From Bacteroidota bacterium (lineage in GTDB: Bacteria > Bacteroidota > Bacteroidia > Bacteroidales > JADFUO01), in assembly GCA_015222115.1 (NCBI GenBank), contig JADFUO010000364.1, positions 1 through 5,116 of the forward strand: a DNA stretch of 5,116 bases, written 5' to 3'. Position 1 is the first letter of the stretch; each line of letters starts with the position of its first letter. This document shows, piece by piece, positions 1 through 5,116 of the stretch. The position numbers were made by a program, and so were the translations under genes. A model generated the notes under the pieces. That model was not told the origin of the DNA and searched no databases. It worked only from the letters and a program-made list of their open reading frames with translations.

Positions 1-57
1 AAATTAAATCCTGAAGATTATGAAAAAATCATTGACTTAATGTTGAGTCCACTCTAA
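1..57 (+). CDS. C-terminal end of an unidentified protein (partial)
   Basis: Reading from base 1 gives an open frame of 18 codons ending in two consecutive stops (TAA at 55-57 and 58-60). The peptide, KLNPEDYEKIIDLMLSPL, is protein-like, with an acidic, amphipathic helical look, and it fills the space up to the convergent neighbour, whose stop codon begins 9 bases further on. The gene starts outside the window, so neither its length nor its family can be judged. I do not recognise it. The tandem stop and the tight tail-to-tail packing favour a real gene end over a chance frame, but 18 residues are weak evidence. Confidence 0.55.
   Translation, partial: KLNPEDYEKIIDLMLSPL
23..49 (-). terminator. 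Possible weak intrinsic terminator of the EF-G-like gene
   Basis: On the minus strand, downstream of the EF-G-like stop codon, GACT and AGTC (bases 49-46 and 37-34) can form a short stem, extendable with a wobble pair. Five bases later there is a run of six T (28-23). The stem is short and poor in G/C, and it lies inside the end of the converging gene, so this is only a candidate. Confidence 0.2.
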
Positions 58-66
58 TAAATGTAA

Positions 67-2202
67 CTATTCATCTTCTTTTTCCTGTTCTTCATAAGCT
101 TTTAACAATTGAGTCTGGATATCGCCGGGCACCTGGGTATATTCAGCAAATTTCATACTATACATTGCCCTGCCACTGGTAATTGAGCTCAAAGCAGTAG
201 AATATTTATTCATTTCTGCCAAAGGAACTTTTGCCTTAATCTTCTGATAATTTCCTTCAGCATCCATACCCATAATAATAGCTCTTCTTCCCTGCAAATC
301 GGTCATAACATCACCCATTTTTTCTTCTGGGACAATAACTTCAACATCATAGATCGGTTCAAGGATTTTAGGTCCGGCATTTTTAAATGCTTCTTTAAAA
401 GCATGTCTTCCTGCAAGCTTAAATGAAATTTCATTGGAATCAACAGTGTGCATTTTGCCATCATAAATATTAACAACAATATCCCGTGCATAAGAACCTG
501 TTAATGGTCCGTCTTCCATTTTTTCCATCAAACCTTTCATAATTGCAGGCATAAATCTTGTATCAATAGCACCGCCAACAATACAATTATTCATTATAAG
601 TTTGCCGCCCCATTCCAAATCAACTTCATTACGCCTCCTGATCGAGAATTCTGTTTGATCAGCCATTCCTTCAGTATATGGTTGTATCAACATATATACT
701 TCTCCAAACTGACCTGCACCACCTGATTGTTTTTTATGACGATACATTGATTTTGCATCTTTTGTGATTGTTTCCCTGTAAGGAATCTTAGGTAGCATAT
801 ATTCAACAGGTATGTTTTCCTGTTTTTCAAGTTGCCATTTTGCAATATTTAAATGAAGTTCACCCTGACCTTGAAAAATCATTTGCTTTAATTCTTTTGA
901 ATATTGGGCAATTATAGTCTGGTCAATTTTATGCATTTCATTTAATATAGCACCTAATTTTTCATCATCTGATGTATTAACTGCTTTTACTGCAACTCTG
1001 AATTTTGGTTCAGGAAATACAATAGGTTCAATAATATCATTAGGATTTTTCAAGGAATTTAATGTATCGTTTGTACAGGTTTTTTTAAGTTTGATTGTAG
1101 CAGCTATATCTCCGGCAATTACTTTGCTTACCTTTTCACGATTTTTACCTGCAACAATAAACAGTTGGGAAATTCTTTCCTTTGTGTTCGAAACGCTGTT
1201 AATCATATCCATACCCTCGGTAACTTCGCCTGCATATACTTTAAAGAATGAAAGCTCGCCTAAATGTGTTTCTATTGCTGTTTTAAAAACAAATAATGAA
1301 GCCGGGTCTTCAGGATTACAGTTAAGTTCTTTTCCTTTGGTGGTTTTTACAGGTTTGGCTTCATTTGGTGACGGAACATTGTTGTTAATGAATTGCATTA
1401 ATCTGGCAACACCCATATCGTGTTTTGCATTTATGCAAAATACAGGAAACATCCCCCTGTTTGTCAAACCGATTTTTAAACCTTTTTGAATTTCATCTTC
1501 ATTAAGTGTGCCGTTTTCAAAATAGGTTTCCATCAATTCTTCATCATTGGCAGCCAAATCCTCAATCATAGCATTTTGCATTTCTTCGGCTTTTGCTTTT
1601 TTTGAGTCAGGTATATCGGTAATTTCAGGTTTTCCACCACCATCAGGAAATTTATACATTTTCATTTGTATAAGGTCTATCACTGAATCAAATCCAAGAC
1701 CTTGATTTACCGGATATTGACAAACAGTGACACTGTTTCCGAACTGTGATTTCAACTGACGGATTGTTTCATCAAAATTTGAGTTTTCATGTTCCAAATG
1801 ATTGATTGCAAAAATCACCGGAGTATTATTTTTAACGGTATATCTCCAACTTACTTCAGTACCAACTTCAACTCCATTTTGTGCATTAACAACCATAATT
1901 GCAGTATCAGATACTTTTAATGCAGATATTATTTCTCCGACAAAATCATCAAAACCAGGAGTATCAATTATATTAATTTTTTTATCTTCAAAATATGTAT
2001 AAAGTACTGTTGAAGAAACCGAATTCTGACGTTCCAGTTCAATTTCCCTGTAATCCGAAACAGTATTTTTATCATCAATTGTTCCTCTTCTTTTAATAAT
2101 GCCACCTTCAAACAGCATGGCTTCAGCTAAAGTTGTTTTACCTGATTTTGCACCTCCGATCAATGCAATATCCTTTATTTCATTTGTTTGATATACCTTC
2201 AT
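67..2202 (-). CDS. fusA2: EF-G paralogue (EF-G2-like translational GTPase with degenerate G motifs)
   Basis: A 711-residue homologue of elongation factor G, the cytoplasmic factor that moves tRNA and mRNA through the ribosome. The full EF-G order is visible: G domain with insert (about 1-285), domain II (300-385), III (398-475), IV (476-600) and V (610-690). The P-loop is GGAKSGKTT (16-24). Several motifs depart from canonical EF-G: switch I lacks RGITI and reads RQNSVSSTV (58-66), DTPGH is DTPGF (80-84), NKxD is NHLE (134-137). Domain IV is well kept, with KQSGGAGQFGEV (491-502) and MHTVDSNE (584-591), whose His585 aligns with the translocation-critical His583 of E. coli EF-G. Domain V has MGDVMTDLQGRR (629-640). 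It is therefore the paralogue, not the housekeeping factor or a TetM/TetQ protein. It resembles Bacteroides thetaiotaomicron EF-G2, reported to support translation without GTPase activity under nutrient limitation; equivalence here is inference. The start is fixed by an in-frame TAA 9 bases upstream. No Shine-Dalgarno is seen. Confidence 0.95.
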   Translation of the reverse strand: MKVYQTNEIKDIALIGGAKSGKTTLAEAMLFEGGIIKRRGTIDDKNTVSDYREIELERQNSVSSTVLYTYFEDKKINIIDTPGFDDFVGEIISALKVSDTAIMVVNAQNGVEVGTEVSWRYTVKNNTPVIFAINHLEHENSNFDETIRQLKSQFGNSVTVCQYPVNQGLGFDSVIDLIQMKMYKFPDGGGKPEITDIPDSKKAKAEEMQNAMIEDLAANDEELMETYFENGTLNEDEIQKGLKIGLTNRGMFPVFCINAKHDMGVARLMQFINNNVPSPNEAKPVKTTKGKELNCNPEDPASLFVFKTAIETHLGELSFFKVYAGEVTEGMDMINSVSNTKERISQLFIVAGKNREKVSKVIAGDIAATIKLKKTCTNDTLNSLKNPNDIIEPIVFPEPKFRVAVKAVNTSDDEKLGAILNEMHKIDQTIIAQYSKELKQMIFQGQGELHLNIAKWQLEKQENIPVEYMLPKIPYRETITKDAKSMYRHKKQSGGAGQFGEVYMLIQPYTEGMADQTEFSIRRRNEVDLEWGGKLIMNNCIVGGAIDTRFMPAIMKGLMEKMEDGPLTGSYARDIVVNIYDGKMHTVDSNEISFKLAGRHAFKEAFKNAGPKILEPIYDVEVIVPEEKMGDVMTDLQGRRAIIMGMDAEGNYQKIKAKVPLAEMNKYSTALSSITSGRAMYSMKFAEYTQVPGDIQTQLLKAYEEQEKEDE

Positions 2203-2250
2203 TTTAATAATTTATTAAGATGTTTTAATTTAATTTCTGAAAAATGGCTG

Positions 2251-2258
2251 CAAAAGTA
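2251..2258 (-). promoter_or_regulatory. Candidate -7 promoter element of the EF-G-like gene
   Basis: The minus strand reads TACTTTTG, an exact match to the Bacteroidota -7 consensus TAnnTTTG, ending 48 bases before the ATG. That would give an untranslated leader of roughly 40 bases. No convincing -33 TTG is found at the usual 19-21 base spacing; the region there is T-rich. In DNA this rich in A/T such an octamer can occur by chance, so only its placement supports it. Confidence 0.4.
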
Positions 2259-2327
2259 TAAAAAACTGATTAATAATAAAAAGGAAATTTTATTATTTGG
2301 AAAAAATTGTTGATTTTTATTTTTAAT

Positions 2328-2488
2328 TTAAAGTTGATGGCCAATACTTTGATCCCAGAATAGTAATCCTTGATATTGTTCTTTTAGAATAGGAAAATAT
2401 TCGGGTTCATTAATTAATCTTTCAAGTATTTTCTTACTTTTGAGTTTTTAATATATTTCTCAATTTTTATAGCATCATATTTGTTTTT
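2328..2488 (-). pseudogene. Relic of the 3' end of an unidentified gene, frameshifted
   Basis: The minus strand of this otherwise gene-free stretch reads as protein in two abutting frames. From 2488 one frame gives KNKYDAIKIEKYIKNSK and continues VRK before running into a stop. From about 2432 a second frame gives ILERLIN, EPEYFPILKEQYQG and LLFWDQSIGHQL, ending at TAA (2328-2330). Adding one A to the AAAA run at 2429-2432 joins the two into a single peptide of about 53 residues. Neither part has a usable ATG: an in-frame TAA (2489-2491) closes the upstream end, and the reductase gene starts just beyond. The composition (Trp, Gly, Pro, acidic and aromatic residues) is unlike the low-complexity A/T spacer around it. 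I read it as the decayed C-terminus of a former minus-strand gene. The family is not recognised. It could instead be chance or a sequencing error, though an error would not supply the missing start. Confidence 0.4.
2435..2442 (+). promoter_or_regulatory. Candidate -7 promoter element of the reductase-like gene
   Basis: TACTTTTG matches the Bacteroidota -7 consensus TAnnTTTG exactly and is identical to the octamer facing the EF-G-like gene. It ends 59 bases before the ATG at 2502, giving a leader of roughly 50 bases. No good -33 TTG is seen at the proper distance. It overlaps the suspected gene relic, so it may be a leftover coding sequence. A weaker alternative, CATATTTG, lies at 2476-2483. 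Confidence 0.3.
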
Positions 2489-2501
2489 TTAACCGAAAAA
2501 T

Positions 2502-3263
2502 ATGACTGAACTAACATTTTTCCATAACCTAATTATCTTTTGGTTTATTCTGGCATGTATCAGTTTTCCTGTCTTGTTTTTTTTCCCAGTATCTTATGGA
2601 CGTTATATGAGAAAAAAACTCAGTTGCTCCATACCAGGAAAATGGGGCTGGGTTATTATGGAATTGCCTGCAGTATTAGTATTTGGTACAATGTTTTTTA
2701 TTGGAACATATAATACCTGCATCACAGCGATAGTGTTTTTACTGATGTGGATGTTGCATTATATACAACGTTCGCTTATCTATCCTTTCCTTCGGAGAGG
2801 CAGGGAAAAGCGAATGCCTTTGAATATTATTTTTTTAGGCATTACTTTTAATCTTGTTAACGGATATATTAATGGCCGTTATCTTTTTGAGTTCTCAGGC
2901 GGTTATTCTGATGAATGGCTGACAAGCTGGCAATTTCTGACAGGGACAGGTTTATTTGTATTTGGATATATTATCAACAGGAATGCAGATTTGATACTGC
3001 ATAATTTACGTAAGCCTGAAGAGTCGGTTTATAAAGTTCCTTACGGTGGTTTGTACAAATGGATTTCATGTCCTAATTATCTTGGCGAAATTTTAGTATG
3101 GATTGGCTGGGCAATTGCTACATGGTCATTACCCGGCTTATCGTTTGCTGTTTGGACGGTTGCTAATTTGGTACCACGTGCCTGGTCATATCATAAATGG
3201 TATCAAACAAATTTTGACAATTATCCACAGGAACGCAAGGCGCTTATACCTTTGCTATGGTAA
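2502..3263 (+). CDS. Steroid 5-alpha-reductase family membrane enzyme (SRD5A1/2-like)
   Basis: A 253-residue polytopic inner-membrane protein of the 3-oxo-5-alpha-steroid 4-dehydrogenase family, close to the length of human SRD5A1 and SRD5A2 (259 and 254). These enzymes use NADPH to reduce the delta-4 double bond of 3-oxo steroids. About six or seven hydrophobic segments are seen, near 8-30, 50-68, 72-88, 107-122, 144-160 and 197-225. The C-terminal catalytic region is very similar to the human proteins: LRKPEESVYKVPYGGLY (169-185), PNYLGEI (191-197), IGWAIATWSLPG (201-212) and YPQERKALIPLLW (241-253). By recalled alignment with SRD5A2, the substrate-contacting Glu57 and Tyr91 correspond to Glu54 and Tyr87; cofactor-site Arg94, Arg105, Asp164, Arg171, Asn193 and Glu197 correspond to Arg90, Arg101, Asp163, Arg170, Asn192 and Glu196. 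No key residue is missing, so it is probably active. The true substrate is unknown: a steroid, bile-acid intermediate, sterol-like or other enone lipid are all possible. An in-frame TAA at 2490-2492 fixes the start. No steroid-related gene adjoins it. Confidence 0.93.
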   Translation: MTELTFFHNLIIFWFILACISFPVLFFFPVSYGRYMRKKLSCSIPGKWGWVIMELPAVLVFGTMFFIGTYNTCITAIVFLLMWMLHYIQRSLIYPFLRRGREKRMPLNIIFLGITFNLVNGYINGRYLFEFSGGYSDEWLTSWQFLTGTGLFVFGYIINRNADLILHNLRKPEESVYKVPYGGLYKWISCPNYLGEILVWIGWAIATWSLPGLSFAVWTVANLVPRAWSYHKWYQTNFDNYPQERKALIPLLW

Positions 3264-3307
3264 GCCAAATAATTCCTTAAATTTCAGAGTTTTAACATGA
3301 CTGAGTA

Positions 3308-3331
3308 GTTACTTTATTTATTTACAGTAAC
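3308..3331. repeat. Short inverted repeat between convergent genes, possible terminator
   Basis: GTTACT (3308-3313) and AGTAAC (3326-3331) form a perfect 6-base stem with a 12-base A/T loop that contains the stop codon of the minus-strand gene. On the plus strand it is followed by CCTTTTCT, so it could weakly terminate the reductase transcript. No T-run follows on the minus strand. No stronger hairpin is visible in the 50 bases between the two stop codons. Confidence 0.25.
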
Positions 3332-4966
3332 CTTTTCTGTTAATATTCTGTCACCAAGCGATAATTTTATTAAATATATCCCATTTGAAAGATTTCCTCC
3401 TTCAAGTTGAATTGTATGATTTCCGGGTTCATAATATCTTTCATTAACAGAATATACAATTTCACCGATGATGTTAAAAACATCTAAGGAAACTTTTTTA
3501 CTATCTGCTAAATTAAATGATATCTTAGTGAAATTATTAAACGGATTAGGATAAATCTCCATAGATTCTTCCGTAACTGTTTCTTCAATGCCAACCCATT
3601 CTACCTGGAATTGTGTTGAAACCTGGTAACCAAATGTTGTTCCCTGCATAATAACTGAACTGCTTCCATAATACAACATATAAAATCCGGGTATTCCCAA
3701 ACCGTTTCCGCCCGAATCATAAAGTGAAAAAGTATAGCAGCCCGGAGTAGCTATATCAAAAGTTTCATTAATATTTTGACCGGCCTGTGAATATGGACCG
3801 CCCGAGTAAATAATTTGATCGTCAAAATCTCTTACTTCCCAGGTAGTTTCTTCAGGATGATTGTCAAGTCTTAAAATAAGTTTTACAGGGGAGCTTGTTA
3901 ACATTTCCTCACCAAATGATTGAGTAATTGTATCATTGGCAGGATATTGATCGGGGTTTCCATTTGGATTGGTTGTGTAAACAACAACAGTATTATTTTC
4001 AGCAAGGGTAAAATTAACAGCAGGTAATTCAACTTCTTCTGTTTCAAGGAATGCAATATTTCCTGTCCATGAATAAGTTTCAACCGTTCCTTCATTAGCA
4101 TAATAATTAAAATCAATCTGCACAAGGTCGGAATCTGCATTATTTCTAAGTGTAACAATCGGAGCGATGGTTCCCGAGCAATTATCTTCAGGAACATTAC
4201 TGATGTCAATAATGGCAGCATCATAATCATAAGCAGGTACAAAATCCATTAAGCTCAATTTTGTTCCCTGCAAAATTTCTTTTGTTGTATTATTCTGCAT
4301 AAAAACAACTACCTCACAATTTTCATAAACCCAGTCATCTTCCAGATTAAAATTAAGAATTACCTGTTGTGTATTACCACCTGAAAAATCAATTGATGTT
4401 CCTAAGTGGTTTGGTGTCATTAATCTTTCAACAAAATTTAATTCCGACATTCCCTGCCAGTTATATTCAATATTTGATTCGGTTAAAACCAAATGTAATT
4501 TAATATTTGATGCAGATGATGTTGACACCTTTTCAACAGTGATGTTTGCCTCAAAATCAATCAGTCCGTAAGTTACACCCTGAACATCAATTGTAAAAGA
4601 AGAATTAACAGCTATACGCTGATTATATCTGGGCAAATATTGCGGGTACATACTTTGAGTATTACTACCACCTACAACAGTAAGTGTTCCATCAAACTTT
4701 GCAGTCGGGTACCCTGAAACGTTATAATAACTACCATTACGATAGTTTGATGCAGTATTTGCATACGGATCACCATTATGATATTCTATAATTGCAACAT
4801 CATGCCCATTTGCAACCAAATCATCCGCTCCCATTGCTGCACCAGGGCAATATGGACACCAGCAGCCCGTAGCAATTTCTACTATAACCTTATCTCTTGC
4901 TACTTGCTGGGCGTTTAAAAATGAACAAAATAATATTCCGATAAATAGAACATAAAACTTTTTCAT
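3314..4966 (-). CDS. Secreted Omp28-like thioredoxin-fold protein with T9SS type A sorting domain
   Basis: A 550-residue exported protein. Residues 1-19 are a signal peptide (MKK, hydrophobic core, cleavage after LNA). The mature protein would begin with Gln-Gln, as often in Bacteroidota signal peptidase I substrates, where the Gln becomes pyroglutamate. Residues about 25-110 look like the thioredoxin-like fold of Omp28-related outer-membrane proteins: CWCPYC (35-40) carries a CxxC pair (Cys37/Cys40) plus an extra Cys35, and SGYPTAKFDG (84-93) supplies the cis-proline. Residues 245-350 resemble a CARDB/Ig-like beta-sandwich. Residues 359-455 resemble a beta-sandwich repeat found in Bacteroidota secreted proteases (DNHPEETTWEVRD, YSGGPY, GCYTFSLYDSGGNGLG). 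Residues 470-550 are the sorting domain (EIYPNPF, NGIYLIKL), which directs transport through the outer membrane and usually surface anchoring or release. A redox or disulfide role at the surface is inferred from CxxC only; a structural or adhesive role is also possible. The start is fixed by an in-frame TAA 6 bases upstream. No protease active site was seen. Confidence 0.9.
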   Translation of the reverse strand: MKKFYVLFIGILFCSFLNAQQVARDKVIVEIATGCWCPYCPGAAMGADDLVANGHDVAIIEYHNGDPYANTASNYRNGSYYNVSGYPTAKFDGTLTVVGGSNTQSMYPQYLPRYNQRIAVNSSFTIDVQGVTYGLIDFEANITVEKVSTSSASNIKLHLVLTESNIEYNWQGMSELNFVERLMTPNHLGTSIDFSGGNTQQVILNFNLEDDWVYENCEVVVFMQNNTTKEILQGTKLSLMDFVPAYDYDAAIIDISNVPEDNCSGTIAPIVTLRNNADSDLVQIDFNYYANEGTVETYSWTGNIAFLETEEVELPAVNFTLAENNTVVVYTTNPNGNPDQYPANDTITQSFGEEMLTSSPVKLILRLDNHPEETTWEVRDFDDQIIYSGGPYSQAGQNINETFDIATPGCYTFSLYDSGGNGLGIPGFYMLYYGSSSVIMQGTTFGYQVSTQFQVEWVGIEETVTEESMEIYPNPFNNFTKISFNLADSKKVSLDVFNIIGEIVYSVNERYYEPGNHTIQLEGGNLSNGIYLIKLSLGDRILTEKVTVNK

Positions 4967-5116
4967 GATAACTTAATTTTTTAATGAAGATTAATAAATT
5001 GTATTTTTTATGATTTAAATTTTTTTGTAAAATTATAAAAAAATATTAAATATGGAAGTTTTTATATATAAAAGAATAAATTTTTTCTAATTAACTCAAA
5101 AATATTTGAATTATTG
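4967..5116. other. AT-rich upstream region of the T9SS protein gene
   Basis: These 150 bases are almost entirely A and T, with many homopolymer runs, and have no convincing open frame on either strand. The region lies upstream of the minus-strand secreted-protein gene and presumably holds its promoter and leader. The next gene to the right is outside the window. Confidence 0.6.
5097..5104 (-). promoter_or_regulatory. Weak candidate -7 promoter element of the T9SS protein gene
   Basis: The minus strand reads TATTTTTG, matching TAnnTTTG exactly, about 130 bases before the ATG. Its -33 partner would fall past the window edge and cannot be checked. A nearer one-mismatch candidate, TAATTTTA, lies at 5028-5035. 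In such AT-rich DNA either could be chance. Confidence 0.2.

Noticed and set aside
1091..1489. Open frame on the plus strand, 132 codons, with hydrophobic composition
   Set aside because: It lies entirely antisense to the conserved EF-G-like gene (domains I-II). Its hydrophobic make-up comes from complementing Lys/Glu/Asn-rich codons, and it shows no recognisable family.
1802..2002. Open frame on the plus strand, 66 codons
   Set aside because: Antisense to the G-domain of the EF-G-like gene, including the DTPGF and NHLE coding region; a shadow frame.
67..2202. Housekeeping EF-G (fusA) or a TetM/TetQ-type ribosomal protection protein
   Set aside because: Switch I, DTPGH and NKxD are all altered, the P-loop is GGAKSGKTT rather than AHIDAGKTT, and no ribosomal protein genes adjoin it.
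2203..2501. tRNA, small RNA or riboswitch in the divergent region
   Set aside because: No cloverleaf, no strong G/C stem and no recognisable aptamer core were seen. Its non-random part reads better as a decayed coding sequence.
3103..3300. Open frame overlapping the 3' end of the reductase gene on the same strand
   Set aside because: Shifted frame of a strongly conserved catalytic region; no family features of its own.
3898..4242. Open frame on the minus strand, 114 codons, rich in Leu/Ile/Met
   Set aside because: An alternative frame inside the secreted T9SS protein gene, with low-complexity composition. The overlapping main frame has clear domain matches.
1..5116. Mobile element, CRISPR array or defence system
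   Set aside because: No transposase or integrase frame, no spaced direct repeats and no terminal inverted repeats were found. All long frames are explained by three unrelated genes.

Overview
The window looks like an AT-rich chromosomal segment from a member of the Bacteroidota. Three things support this. One protein has a C-terminal type IX secretion (T9SS type A) sorting domain, which is confined to that phylum. The elongation-factor paralogue is of the kind carried by Bacteroidota. None of the three complete genes has a Shine-Dalgarno sequence; their start codons follow A/T-rich stretches, and octamers matching the Bacteroidota -7 promoter element (TAnnTTTG) lie upstream. Genus and species cannot be told from this sequence.

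Layout: positions 1-57 hold the last 18 codons of an unidentified plus-strand gene. It converges, 9 bases apart, on a 711-residue EF-G-like translational GTPase on the minus strand (67-2202). A 299-base divergent region (2203-2501) carries candidate promoters for both flanking genes. It also carries what looks like the broken 3' end of an older minus-strand gene (about 2328-2488), readable as protein across a single-base frameshift. Next, on the plus strand, comes a 253-residue membrane protein with striking similarity to eukaryotic steroid 5-alpha-reductases (2502-3263). It converges on a 550-residue secreted, multidomain thioredoxin-fold/T9SS protein on the minus strand (3314-4966). The last 150 bases are a very AT-rich leader for that gene.

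The genes do not form an operon: strands alternate (+, -, +, -), so each complete gene is probably its own transcription unit, and no shared pathway is evident. The most interesting points are: (i) an EF-G paralogue whose nucleotide-binding and catalytic motifs are all altered while its ribosome-translocation domain is intact, resembling the Bacteroides EF-G2 reported to work without GTP hydrolysis; (ii) a full-length bacterial steroid 5-alpha-reductase homologue that keeps the substrate and NADPH contact residues of the human enzymes; (iii) the gene relic between them. No mobile element, CRISPR array, tRNA or rRNA was seen, and no clearly new multi-gene system.
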